Part shown: piece by piece, positions 11,601 to 23,974 of the stretch | Layout: the number at the start of each line of letters is the position of its first letter | Numbering within the stretch: the stretch's first letter is position 1 | NCBI GenBank assembly: GCA_032629725.1 | Contig: JAFEVB010000009.1 | Location: 461,105 to 525,104 of the forward strand | Length of the DNA: 64,000 nt | Direction: 5' to 3' | From: Gremmenia infestans | Lineage: Eukaryota > Ascomycota > Leotiomycetes > Helotiales > Hamatocanthoscyphaceae | Program-made: the position numbers and the translations under genes | The notes under the pieces: model-generated | Databases searched by the model: none | What the model was told of the DNA's origin: nothing | What the model saw: only the letters and a program-made list of their open reading frames with translations

Positions 11601-14600
11601 TTGTTCGTCTTCAAAATCCCGGAATATGATGTCAGTGCCTGAGAAACCATTCTCCTTCAAAATCTCGTCCCATTTCTCTTCGGAGACGCATGGAGTCTCT
11701 GGGCTTTTGGACCACCATTCCGGGAGCAATCCATTGGCGAAGCCGGGTCGCACGGCGTCCCCAACTGTTATTTGTCCCAAGATGAGCTTTCCTCCTGGCC
11801 TGAGCAGTTTCTGTGCATTGCGGATAGTTTCACCGCTGTCTTTGTAAGAGACAAGTGCGCTCGTAGCTACGACGACATCATAGCTCCCTTCCTTCAAACC
11901 CTGGTTGACGATGTCTTTCTCCAGATCCAAGACATGGTAGGCCATTCGGCTATATGGCTTGAACGTTTCCCTTGCCCTGTCGACAAAGAATGGTCTCGAG
12001 TCTGTAAAATCATATTGCCCGTAGCTAGGAGCGTTGGGTTGCGAAGCAAGAGTTTCTTGGAGCATCGCAGTCGTGGCGCCTGTGCCAGCCCCGATTTCCA
12101 GTATCTCCATGCCTGGATTCTTATGGGCTAGAGCTTCAAGGTATTTACCAAGAGCATCAAAACACCCAGAGCCTTCAGTCAACTCACGATGAAACTCATC
12201 AAACATGTATTCGTCGCTGAAGAGAACGTCCAAAGGATCAATGTCACCAGAAAGTATATTCGGCAGATGGTGCCCAATTCGCATGAAAAGCTGCCCAAGA
12301 CTGCTTGAAGCGAGATGCTTACAGACGTAGCCCAGGTAAGTTGGGTCTTCGATTTGTGCGCGACGCTTGGCGGCCTCTTTTACTGATAGTGAAGCCAGAT
12401 CATCGTCAAGCGCCATCTGAAGCCAAACAGCGTAATCTTCCATACGAGGACATGGTAACCGATTTTGGACACGGAGTTTTCTCAACGCAGCGGAACCAAA
12501 AGCAAGAGCCATGAATTCAGCATCTTTGTACCTCTCGGCGTTCTGCAAATCTGGCCGAGCCAATGTTTTACAGTACTGCTGGATCTGACTTTTATCCATT
12601 GTTTCAGGATCCCACTTCCAGGTCATGTTATAGCATAATTGTCTTGCTTCTTCCTGTGTATCGGCATTGGTCTGTGTTGAGACAGCAGTCGCTTCAAAGC
12701 CATCGACGTGAACCATGAGTTGGCCTTCGCTGTCAAGTACAGAGACCAAACCTCGCGCACTGCGCTTACTGAATTGGTGTGACTTGGTATAGGCCTCGAG
12801 TGAACCTTTGAATGGAGTTCCTGCTCCAGTGTTTGAAACCCAAACTTTGTCGATACGAGACGGCACCATTGTCTGAACGCCAGCTGCGCTCCCTTTGCTC
12901 AAGGCAACGAATATCATCTGGAAAATACCATCCAGTGTAGTGGGATGAATTACATGGCGCTGAGCTTCTGTTGCCGCAGGGCTTTCAGCTTCAAATAGGG
13001 CAACTCTGGCAGTTGCCTCACCATCCTGACTATATCGGATGTCGTGAAGCGGTTGAAATGCCGAGCCATATTCTAAACCCATCTCTTTCAACATACGGTA
13101 CAGATCGGAAGACTCGATCAACCCGTTGCACCTGTTAGCCGCGCCGGAGTGATTTCTTCTTAGCGTATCCAAGAACATTGGTCCTTCTACGCCATGGTCA
13201 ACTTCAGACTGTGTTTTTCCATAGTCCGCTCTGATGGATCCCGTACAAAGTTCGGTCCAGCCTTCATCCGTCTTGTGGACGTACATTCGATAATCATACC
13301 ATATTGATTTCGAGTTTGAGGAAGTTGCGGTTGGGCGGAGGCAGATTTGCGTCTCGACATTCTCCTTTGAAGTGGAGATGAGAAGTGGGGAGTGGAATAC
13401 GGCGTCCTTGATTTCGTAGCCCAAAGGGAGATCATTTCCCGTCAATTGCTTTGTCGCTTCAATCGCCATAGCAAGCATTCCAGCTGCGGGGTACAAGATC
13501 GAGCCGTTCACTTTGTGGTCTTCTACCCAGGGAAGTTCATCTGACCGGATAATAAGCCTCCACCTTGGCTCAAGTTCGTTGTATCCGGGGGCTTGGTTCC
13601 CTAGAAGCTCATGGTTGAGATGCTCTCTGAATCTGAACTCCTTGTTCATCTGCGACTCTTCCCAATACACCGTTGAGTGGTTAAAAGGGTAGTGGGGAAG
13701 ATCGACCAATACACGCGGCACAGTTGAATCTTTCGTTTTCAACAGATTCAAAGCATCTATATCCACAGAGATGCCCTGGCAGTGCAGACGACCGGCGGTA
13801 GCGAGCAGCGATTCCACGGCTGAGCGATTTCGGACCAAAGCAGAGGCGTAGCTCACTTCGCCGGCTCTATTCACAGAAGCGAGTATATCACGAATTGGGC
13901 CTTGAAGTGCGGAATGAGGTCCGATTTCCACCAGGGCATGCGTAACAATTTCTCGGAGATGACTTCGGTCGAGCTTCTTGGTGGGAGATGTTGAGCCCGG
14001 ACGCGAGCAGCATTCTTTCATTGCTCCTAAGAAGTTGACCGGTGAGACCATGTTCTGCACCCAGTACTCGCCAGTACACAAAACATCAGCATCGATGATT
14101 GCGCCAGTAACTGAAGACACCATGATAGTCTTTGTCTTGCGAGTTCCCCTTGTCAGGTTATCCATTGATGCCAGATATTCACCGGCAATTTCTTGCATTT
14201 GGGGCGAGTGATAGCCAACATCTACCATCAGCTTTCGCGCGAACACATCGGTCTTGTCATAGTGCGCAACCAAAATGTCAAGCTGAGCATCTGGACCTGA
14301 CACTGTGACATTCTTTGGGCTGTTGATACAGCTGACAGTAAGCGAATTCAGTTCCAGCCCCTCTTGCTTCAGCTTCTCCAGCTCTGTAGTGAATTGGGCC
14401 TGAGACAACCCAATGGATGCCATCCGATGCTTAGATTTCGCTTCCCGCGCAAGCTTGGAAGCAAGGGCACCTCGGCGATATGATATCTTCATCGCGGACT
14501 CCATGGATAGAGAACCATTACAGTAACTGCGAGCAAGTAAGATAATATTCGCAACGGGGGGAAAGAACAATACTCACGCTGCAGAAATCTCTCCAGAAGA

Positions 14601-16963
14601 GTGCCCGACGACTACAGAAGGAACTACGCCAGCAGACTCAAATAAATCGACGAGTGCAAGCTGCACAGCTGTACATAAGGCTTGACTGAACTCAGGCTCA
14701 TTTATTCGCGACGTCGACTTGTCTCTCGCAAGTTCCACTATCAATTCAAATTAGCAGGGCACAAAACACCTCGAGAATAAAATGTCTATACCTGTCAGTA
14801 GCCAATTGCAACCGAGTTTTTGCAAGTAATTCTGTGCTCTTAGGAGACTGGCTTTGAAGACTGGATACACCATGAGTTCACGACCCATGGCGTACCATTG
14901 AGCTCCTTGTCCAGTGAAGACAAAACCCAAATTTGGCTTCTGGCCTGAAGCTTGTAGGGGCTTAGAAACTATCTGCTCCATCTCAGCGAGTTCTGATATT
15001 GAAGTAGCCACAAGGTACGATTTCCAAGGCAGTGCACTGCGGCGACTGTTGAGTGTGAAGGCTAGATCCAAGAACCGTTGGGTATTGTCATTTCGACCAG
15101 GCTCGGCAAAGTACTGGCTATAGACTTGGGAAAGCCGACGCATACCTGCTTCATCTGCTGATGAAAACACTAATAGCTTGGGTATTAATTGATCCGCATT
15201 CACTGAATTGGTGAGCGTGTTGCGACGTTGGATCAGTGCTGACTCCACAGTGCAGTGGTTTGCAACCAGATTCCTCGCAAGAAGGTAACTGCGAACATCT
15301 TCAAGGACAGCATGTGCATTTGTCCCTCCGAAACCAAATGAATTCACGGAAGCTCTTCTGGGACCTTCAGAAGGCCAAGGTGTACATTGGAGGGGAAACT
15401 GCATGCGTTAGTTAAAAGGCGGTGGTATCAGAAGTATGATAAGTACCTCAAGCTGGAGAAAATCTGCGTCTATGTTGGAATTTAAATTCTCAAAGCTGGC
15501 ATTCGGTGGGATGAGTCCTTTTTCTAACACGAGAATGGTTTTAATCAGACCAGCCAAGCCACTGGCACCTTCCAAGTGGCCAAGGTTTGCTTTTACGGCA
15601 CCACTAAATAGAAGCGGGTAAGTTCATGCCATGAAATTTGTTATATGAGCTTAAATGTCCCAGGTGTCAGAAACTTACATGAGCAGCGTTTCCTTTTCGG
15701 GTCTTTGGTCCCGGAAACTGTCGCCGATAGCTCTGGCCTCGATTGGATCTCCAATTGCGGTTCCGGTACCTGTTTTGGTTAACATTGAGTCATTTTCGAT
15801 CATTTATTGCCTTTACGTACCATGTGCTTCAAAAAAGCGTGTCAAGCCCATTCCAAGCCCTGCTTTGCGGTACGTGTCCGTGATCAAAGCTGCTTGTGAG
15901 ACTCGGCTAGGCTGAGTTACACCTCCAGGGGTGTTACCATCTTGGTTGACCCCCGTTGATCGAATCAGCGCTCTAATGGTATCACCATCTTGAATGGCAT
16001 CAGATAAACGTTTCAGGATTAGCACCCCGAATCCCTCTCCTCGTCCATAGCCATTTCCTCTTTGGTCGAAGCTAAAGCATTGACCGTCTTTGGAGAGGAA
16101 GCTCATAGATGACAAGGCAATATTCAACTCTGGGGACAAAATCAGATTTGAACCCGCGACAACTCCCTATACCAATTAGAGTTTGTTCAAATTTTAAGAT
16201 AGGAGCCCTTTTGCCTTACCATTCGAGACTGTCCTGTCCACAGTCCTTGGCAGGACAAGTCGAGTGCAACCAAGCCACTTGAGCACGCCGTATCAACGGT
16301 CATGCTAGGGCCACCCAGATCAAAGAACCAGCTTATTCTATTTGAAAGAATCGAACCAGCGGTCCCTGTTGCACTGTATTTGGGAATTTGTTGTGCATCT
16401 CTCCAAACCATAGTTTTGAAATCACTCGTAAATGACCCAACATGGACAGAGGCATCTGAGCCTCTGACCGCTTCCATGGGTATCCCAGCTATTCTCTGAT
16501 CAATATCCCTGCGAACAGTTTGTGGGGTAATCAGTACGCACCATTCTCCAATGCACGATATGTAACTTCTAACAGTCCTCGCTGTTGGGGATCTATTGTT
16601 GCCGCTTCTAAAGGGGGGATGGAAAAGAATGGTGCGTCAAACGCTCGGAAATCTTCACCCAGGAAATGCGCTTTGCGAGTTGAAATCTGTATAATTATAT
16701 TAGCATTTGATCATGGTCAGGTATGAGAACAATCGTACCGTATTTCGCTTTCCTGCCTCTGGACTGTGGAAAGCATCAATGTTCAATCGATCCTCAGGAA
16801 ACTCAGTTGCCGCACACCGCTTCTCCAATAACATCTGCCAAAATGACTCTTCTGTGACTGCATCTTGTGGAAACTTCATAGACATTCCAACCACAGCGAT
16901 TGGCTCAAGAATACCGCCATCGAGCCCCGCGCTCTCTTGCGCAGGCTGTGAAGTCTCAGCCAT
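8677..16963 (-). CDS. Highly reducing type I polyketide synthase (KS-AT-DH-MT-ER-KR-ACP)
   Basis: Eleven exons on the minus strand: 16963-16739, 16686-16542, 16488-16220, 16166-15821, 15769-15679, 15603-15447, 15398-14792, 14737-14578, 14526-9951, 9898-9575 and 9525-8677. All joins keep frame and give 2582 aa. KS (about 20-440) has DTACSSG, EAHGTGT and GHLEG. AT (about 560-870) has GHSSGE. DH (about 960-1250) has HKVNGSILYP near residue 1002 and HPTTLDGIFQ. MT (about 1400-1620) has EIGAGTG but lacks the usual catalytic His and Glu (see findings). ER (about 1800-2150) has GGTGQAAVQ. KR (about 2200-2400) has GGLGGIG and SNYAAGN. ACP (about 2500-2570) has GVDSL. There is no thioesterase or reductase domain, so release needs a separate enzyme, probably the divergent FSH hydrolase. 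The expected product is a reduced polyketide acid. The compound is not predictable from sequence. Confidence 0.97.
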
Positions 16964-17598
16964 TGTGTGTAGCTCTGGCCCAGTAAAAACAATGTGTTGC
17001 GGAGGTTAAGTGAGACACAAATGAAGTGAGACACAAAGAAGGTTCTCCCCGCATTTGCCTCTAACGTTCAACGGCGAGATGGCGCAGGTGTTGGAACTGG
17101 TGTTGGCTTTGCCGGATATTAGGTTATCTTCAAGACAAAAATCCACGCTGCTCCACCGTCCAAGTTCCATCTAAAGTGCTGCTCGACCCAAGTAATGTGC
17201 GTACAAGGGCATGGTCAGAAATACATGGAACCAGATATGGCTTCCCAGCTTCCTCGTGGCGTTAATGTAGCTATGTAACACCATTGGGGAGGTCTAACCA
17301 ATCACTCTACGGGAGCATCCTAATGCATCCACGGAACATCCTATTCTGTAAAACCATTGACAAGGTATTACCCAAATGTGTAAATGCAGGGGACCTATTC
17401 TGCAAAGCCAATGTACATTCAGGGGAGTGCCAGACAAGGGAGCAAACAGTATAAGTTCATTACGGATGGCCCCCTCTTGTCGAAATGTTCCCGACAAAGT
17501 CTAAGCCACTATCACTTTTGTTCAGAGGTACTTATTCCCTCGCCTCGGTCCGTTGCCGTGCTTAGATTGATAACGGACGAGCTCCTTGATCTGGAAGG
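16964..17598. promoter_or_regulatory. Bidirectional promoter between PKS and releasing hydrolase
   Basis: This 635-bp gap drives the PKS leftward and the hydrolase rightward. It holds an ATTGG/CCAAT pair on opposite strands (17283-17287 and 17298-17302), two AGGGG stress-element-like words (17388-17392 and 17421-17425) and a 14-bp direct repeat next to the PKS start. No Zn2Cys6-type CGG dyad is obvious. Confidence 0.6.
17008..17037. repeat. 14-bp direct repeat upstream of the PKS start
   Basis: AAGTGAGACACAAA occurs at 17008-17021 and again at 17024-17037, a 16-bp period. It lies 45-74 bp upstream of the PKS ATG, in the likely leader or core promoter. Confidence 0.75.
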
Positions 17599-18541
17599 AT
17601 GCGTTTCCTCTGTCTACATGGCATAGGAACAAACAGTCAGGCATGTGTATTTATTCGAATTTCGCTTCGGCTTCCTCTTCCCGCCCCGCTTCCCTTCTCT
17701 ACAAGGTTCTGACTAGCTGCAGGTTCTCGAGACCCAAACTGGTACGTTTGAGCAGGGTTCATATGCAGCCCCTTGCACTGCTTGGCAGGTGCTTTGATTC
17801 CAATAGTCCGATCGCTGATTACATCTTCGCAGCTGCACTCCGCTATGAGCTTGGGGACCAACATACTTACGAATTCGTCGAGGGCACCATTCCATGGCCA
17901 ATCGCACCTGGTATGCTTCATACGTCTTTTCTTTTTAGCTTGTCAGACTCTCACTTCTTTGGAAGGAGCCAACTCGAGACCATGCTATGCTGACACTCTA
18001 AATTTACGTAGAGATCTCAAATCTGTTTAACCCAAACGATCGCTACTTTTCCTATTTCGATCCTAGCTCGGCGTCCTCCGCCCGAGATGCCCTTCATCAA
18101 CTGGACGAATACATTGAAGCCGAGGGACCGTTTGACGGAGTCTTAGGCTTCTCCCTCGGCGCTTGCCTCGCGGCTATGCATATTATACGGAAGGTGCGGC
18201 TGGATTCCGGAAACACCAGGCCCCCTCCATTCAAATGTGCTATTTTCTTATCTACAGTGCTGGTGCATGACCCTGTTGCAATCGAGAGTGGCGAGATCAA
18301 GGTTTTAGATCCCGAGGAGGCTGGGCAGCCTATCCAACTGCCCACCGTCCACATCTGGGGCGCAAATGATCCACGGAAAGGGGATGGCGAGCTGCTGAGA
18401 GGATTGTGTGATCCTCAAACGGCGACAGGCTTCATTCACGGGGGTATGCACGAAGTCCCCGGGCTGGGAACCAAGGTTGCAGTCACTGAGACGGTCAAGG
18501 CAATGCGAAGAGGAATCTCCAAAGCTTCCATGACACGCTGA
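17599..18541 (+). CDS. FSH1/LovG-like serine hydrolase, likely PKS-releasing thioesterase
   Basis: Four exons, 17599-17640, 17723-17741, 17833-17910 and 18012-18541, give 222 aa. The first intron appears to be a GC-AG intron (GCATGT donor); introns 2 and 3 have GTACGT and GTATGC donors. The protein begins MRFLCLHGIGTNSQ, the first beta strand and oxyanion loop typical of the FSH family. It carries GFSLG with the nucleophilic Ser near residue 94, Asp in GANDP near 163 and His in GMHEVP near 192, a complete triad. In the lovastatin pathway the FSH-type enzyme LovG releases the chain from LovB. This gene is divergent from a PKS that lacks a releasing domain, so the same job is the best inference. 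Its stop codon is only 30 bp from that of the convergent MFS gene. Confidence 0.92.
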
Positions 18542-18571
18542 AGTAGTTAGCGCCTATAGCCTGCGAATCTA

Positions 18572-20574
18572 CTACTTCTTTTCCACCATGATCGGTTTCT
18601 TTGTCCACATCAGCAACGTTGATGGTATCTGTGCAGCGCCAAAACCAATCATAATCTTCATCTGCAAATTATATCCCCTTCCAAAAATGTGCCTCACTTG
18701 CTCCTGGATCTCTGGCGGAAACTTGGTGATAAAGTTGGTCGTTTCCAAAAGGAGCTGAACCTGTTCCGTTGGTAGAATATGTTCCAACTCGGAGCGTATT
18801 ACCCTATTCATGACACTCGTAACGACCGCAAGGATTGCCATTCCGCCCAAGACTTTGAATTGTGCTACAGCACCAGTTCCCACCCCTCAATATGTTAGGA
18901 AGGCATGCAACCTTGGACGCTTCACTTACCAAGATCTCTCTTCTCCACAATAAAAGGTACGAGGAGAGTCAATGTGCCATTGAAGAATCCAACTCCAGTT
19001 CCTGCCAAAATCTGAAAGACGTACTGCGGTGGCCATATTTTCCAGGTTGTAGGCGTCACACAGAGACCAGCAGTCCCGGCAACCTCTAAAAGTCCGCCTG
19101 CAAACAAGAAATAGATGGGTGGAATCCTCGTCCTTCCAATGATGAGCGCGCTAATGACAGCTCCCATGGGAACCATGATACTGAAAGGAATCAATCGCGT
19201 TCCAGCGACAAATGCCGAATCCCCATTGACGGTTTGAAATCGTTGCGGGATCTGAATAGTTGCAACGGTAATGATTGTTCCCGTGAAGAATGTGTTGCTG
19301 TACTCATTAGTTAATGTACGCGGATCGGTTGAGAGTGAACCAACAGAACTAGTCCTATGCACACTCTGCTCTTAATGAACCGCCAGGGAAAAATCGGTTC
19401 CGGAAGCGTTCTCTTGGTGGTGACAAACCACGACCATGCTACGAATGCAACCCACATCACACCAGAAATAACCAAAAGAGGTAAGACCACGGCCGCCGCA
19501 AAGGATTTGCCATCCGCTGCCTGTTGTAGAGCGGTAATAAGCAGCACACCAGCGCCAAGTAAAAGCATAGCACCTAATCCATCAACTCTGTTGAGCGACT
19601 GGAAGGAAAACTTTGAGGGAGGCGGCTGGTTGGACAATTGTGCCAAGTAGCGCTGGTTGGGGAACACCGTTGGCATAAGAATAATCAATCCCAAAAGAGA
19701 TAGAGCACCAAGCGGGCAGCTTGAATCGGTAAGTTAGCGCCGATTAAATGTAAACTTGTTGGACTTACTTCAGTAGGAAAACCCATCTCCACGTAGTGTG
19801 GTTGTTGATAGCTCCACCTACGAGCGGCCCAAAGGTTGTTGACATTGTAATCGACATTGTCACAATAGCCGTGTACTTTGGAAATGCATGAGGTGGCACC
19901 ATCTCGAAGAAAATGATAATAACTAGAGAGTAAACACCCGATGCACCTAGACCTTGCAAACATCGGCATACGATCCTAAATTCGCGTTAGAAAAGAGTGC
20001 AGCGAGCCATTCATACCCCGAATACTGACAGCTGCGTCAGAGTTTGGGCTGCTCCACAGCCACCTGAGAATGTTGTGAAGATAAACAGCGATGCAAGAAG
20101 CAATGGCTTGCGGCCATAGATATCACTCAATTTGGCCCATATGATAACAAAGCCTAGTTATAACGTTTAGTGTCGATAATGTGATTTGGGGCCATAGCGA
20201 ACTCACCGCTATATGTGAGCAAAAAGCCCGTAAAAATCCAAGAGCTTATGGCAAATCCACGAAGCTCATTCGTAATAGCGATGACTGATGTACTAACAAT
20301 CGTAGCTTCCATTTGGACAGCAAAGAGTGCTAGCAGAAGCCTGAATAGAATTGTCAGCTATTTTCATTATCACAAGTTTGAGACGGGTGGTAGCATACGC
20401 AGCGCTCAAAACGTGAAGCTTCCATCCCGTTAGGTATTCGCTGTCCGGTATTTTCTCTCCTAATGCCCCATCTGCAATATCTGAAGTTTCTTCGTCGTGA
20501 TTGCCGCTGGTAACAGAGATGTTGGTGGTGTCTTGAAGCATGATGTCTTTACTATCGGATTGGCGATGCGCCAT
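18572..20574 (-). CDS. MFS transporter, DHA2/TRI12-like 14-helix type
   Basis: Seven exons on the minus strand: 20574-20399, 20340-20207, 20153-20030, 19975-19769, 19719-19345, 19297-18930 and 18885-18572, giving 565 aa. All joins keep frame. A polar N-terminal tail of about 50 residues leads into helix 1 (LLLALFAVQMEATIVSTS). The MFS motif A equivalent (WAKLSDIYGRK) follows, and the antiporter motif C appears as FGPLVGGAINNHTTWRW. Later segments such as FQIPQRFQTVNGDS match multidrug and toxin exporters of the drug:H+ antiporter-2 type. The likely role is export of the cluster product across the plasma membrane. An upstream in-frame ATG at 20673 exists, but MAHRQ at 20574 is preferred because the added 33 residues look like leader sequence. 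Confidence 0.93.
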
Positions 20575-23500
20575 CGAGGGACTTCCAGCCTTCAGGTTGT
20601 TACACTGAAATTTCAGCTGTGGGAAGATTCGAATCGTCTTGAGTCGAGAAAAGAAACTAGACTCTATTCCCACTTAGTAAGAGCAGCCTTATTCACCAGA
20701 CGTATTTAATGGCCCTAAAATTGATGTTGGTCCCCTGGCTTTGAAAGGAGGACGTAAGAAAGTTGGCACCCCCGCTTCATGTTTCACAGCATGTTGGGTC
20801 CGCTCAAGAATCAACAGTCCAGAGTCAAGATTCACAGTGCGGATGTGGCACAGCATATGATTCGGCACTTTTACCTGGTAGCCCCCGGTCGGATGTGGGG
20901 TTTTGACAGCGGAAGACGGATAAATACACCTGTAAAGATGAGTGGTTGCATCGGTTGGTTGGCCGTTATGTAGTACAGGGTACGGTAGTAGTAGTAACGG
21001 TACGGACGTACAGTAATATACAGAGTATTCTCCTGTATAGTACTCGAGCCGAGGCCAACCAGCCATCCATCCTGCAGTGCTACCACATATAGTAAACGCC
21101 AAAGAAAGCCATACAGCGGTCACCACTCTCGGGAATCACTTCCTTCCCACTAATGCAGTAATGTAGCAATGCACCTGCAGAAACAGCGCCGTATCCGCTA
21201 GTCTTTCGGATGTGGCCCGTCAATACTACCCTCTACTTCGTATATCAATCGGAGCACAGTATTCGCTTCCTGTTTCTTGGGTAGATGGAGTCGTACAAAA
21301 TAAAGGATGTGTGTGCGACTGACGACGCCTTGCGCCAAACTACCGTATCTGTACGGAAATCATATAAAAAGCAACAACGTCGTTGCCACAATATCCTGTT
21401 TCGGCGGGCGCAGTGCACCGTACAGTAGGAGCTGAGGATCTCGCTGCGGGCGGGTGGAGAGAGAGAGATCCACATGTCTCATTTGCACCTGGCATCCATG
21501 TACATGTACTCCGTACTCCATACGCAGACTCCACACGGACAGTACTTCTAGAATGTTACTTGCATTAAGGATTAACATGCTGGCAAAACTGCCAAAAACC
21601 GCAAACGAAAGCCAATTGTAGGGTTCAACTGCGGGTCTCCGGGGAGCGGCCTCCGCGGCCTAATACAGTAGGTAGAATCGCAATAGATCCACTGATCGCT
21701 CAAAATAATGCAGTCCCCAGTCCAAGCATGAAGTCTCAGCGGATCAGATTTTAAGGCTCGGAGTTTCTGGCTGGTGGCGATTGGAGGCTCGAGCTATGAG
21801 GCCTTGAAGATCTTTGGCGAGCCCGACATACGGCGGACGTACTCCGTATGAATACCCCCTGCAGTTGGATCGTTAGTCGTTACCAAACTTCCATCACGAG
21901 GTCCGCATTATGCGGACACTATTCTTCCGCGTCATGTTGTAGATATAGACTTTCAAGTTCTCCAAAAGCCAATTCTATAGAGGATCTCCAGCGAGTATAT
22001 ATCGACTATCGTGCGACTTGTATACTAAATTAGCTTCAGAACTTAGTCCGTCGACTGAACAATGCGCCTCTCCACAACTCTGTCTGCATATCATTAGAGC
22101 GTAAACTAGTACGTAAAGGTCGTTGCCAAGTCTTACGACGCGATCAACCCACAGAACAGAGCTCAAACGCGAGCAACGGTTAGTGTAAGCTCCAAGCTCC
22201 AACGTCAAGCCTAACATAGTTAGAGTTCCCGTTGACCCGCTGCCAAATCTAAGTCTAATCGCACGGGATCTTGACTTCTCATAATGGTGTGGTTAGCATA
22301 CCCGTGCTCGATCTTTTGAAGTCTGACATTTTCTACTACTAAGCATAGACCCTGAAGCTTATTTAATCCTACCATGTGGATTTAAGTACAATGTAGTAAG
22401 ATGGAGAGGTAAATCCACCGTGTCAAACTTGTTGATATTCAGGATCTGGCTATACTAGCATTCGAATAAGGGAAGCGAAATACCGATTTAGAAATTTGAA
22501 CTCTAGAGAGTTTAAGGAATCCATATGTTTGAATCTCTCTCATAGCTTGCGTATGGTAGCTTGATTAAGATTTCATTACTAAGCAGACACGTCTTACAAC
22601 CCCCCTCCCCCACTGAATAGACATGCTCTTTTGCGCTGCTATCAATACTAGTATTGAAGAATTCAATTGATAACATCACTACCTCCTTAAATCCAGGAAA
22701 GGATATAACTATAAAGAATCATGCGTTTTAATGAAGACTTTGCGTGATTCAATGTTTATTAAAGGGAGGGGGGGGGAGGAAACAACAAAGGTGGGAATCT
22801 AAAGACATTACGTATACCATTTGACATAAAAGCCTCCACTTTAGAGTCAAAAGGCTATCTTCACCCTGTTTGAAGGCAAACCTCTCTTGAAAGATGCACC
22901 TAGTCACCGAGCTTCACAGACCCTTATGCGATCCTGCCAATTTCGCAAGGGGGCTGGCAACTTTGGATAACAACCCCACTGTGATATAGACGCGTCGATC
23001 TTTTGAACTTATATGCAGGGGAGAAATTACTCTTCACTTACGATCCGCTCTACTTGCGCTTATTTCATTCCAGCTTTCAGAGCACTTATCTTCTAAATCA
23101 AAGTAAAAGTGATCTGTGGGGGCATTAAAACTTCTCTGCTTTCTTCGGCGCTCTTTCAGCTACATCCTCCGATAATAGATTCGTGCCTCGTGGAAGCCTA
23201 ATTACGACGCTGCAGTCGCAAGGTATCGATTCCTAAGTTGACGCACCTCGAGGATTAGCAAACTTCGTATGGCTGATATGTTATAGGGAGTAAAGAAGTA
23301 CGGCGTAGCCTTGCCACCCTCGGCCTGGACCGAGGCACTGGCCCTGGCTCAGATGACACATTGACTGCATCAAACTGTTCCTCCTTGCGCAATCATTGGA
23401 CGTGTTATCGCACGTTTTTCCAATGTGTTAATGATCCGACCCGTGTTCTTGGAATCGCTCCCTGTAGAAAAAAGAATAGAAATGTACTTCCCGTCATGCA

Positions 23501-23974
23501 AGTAGTAAGTACTCCGTACATACCAATGCTTTGTGATCACGGTAACATTGCGGATCCTGAATGGCCTAATGCCCTGTCAGACTGTTTGCCAGGCGATCAT
23601 TGGCCCGTTCTTTACAGAATTAAGCTTGACTGACACTCCTCCTTACCACTTGTATTCCACTTTCATAGACGAGAAAATAACACTTTCCTACTCGGTCCAG
23701 TTTTCCTGCGCAGCTTAGATCATACCTCGTAGGACTTCTATAGTTGAAAAGTGATCACGAAGATATGCTGTGCCGCACTGTCTTTTCTGTATGTGAATTC
23801 AACCATTAGTTAACCCACAAGCCCCACGGCCCGATCCAGGTACATTGCTTTTTCTCCGATACTAGCTGCTACTTCTTTGTTCAAATTGAACGGCATCTCA
23901 ACTTTATAAATTTTGATCCTCTTACACTTTTACTGCTCCCTCACTCCTCAAGTGGCGTTTTCTCGATCAACGCC
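20575..23974. other. 3.4-kb intergenic stretch right of the PKS cluster
   Basis: No convincing gene. Only short frames of 60-145 codons without motifs are present, some overlapping on both strands. TACTCCGTA words occur at 21507-21515, 21840-21848 and 23510-23518. It marks the likely right border of the cluster. Confidence 0.55.
23904..23910 (+). promoter_or_regulatory. TATA box of the rhodopsin-fold gene
   Basis: TATAAAT lies 65-71 bp upstream of the ATG at 23975. Confidence 0.5.

Noticed and set aside
8677..16963. PKS frameshift or pseudogene
   Set aside because: The many separate frames join cleanly through ten GT-AG introns with consistent phases, so the gene is intact.
18572..20574. 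Exporter as two genes or a broken gene
   Set aside because: Six in-frame GT-AG joins reconstruct a normal 565-residue transporter.
20689..21126. 145-codon minus-strand frame right of the exporter
   Set aside because: Composition resembles intergenic sequence, no motif, and it overlaps other unrelated frames.
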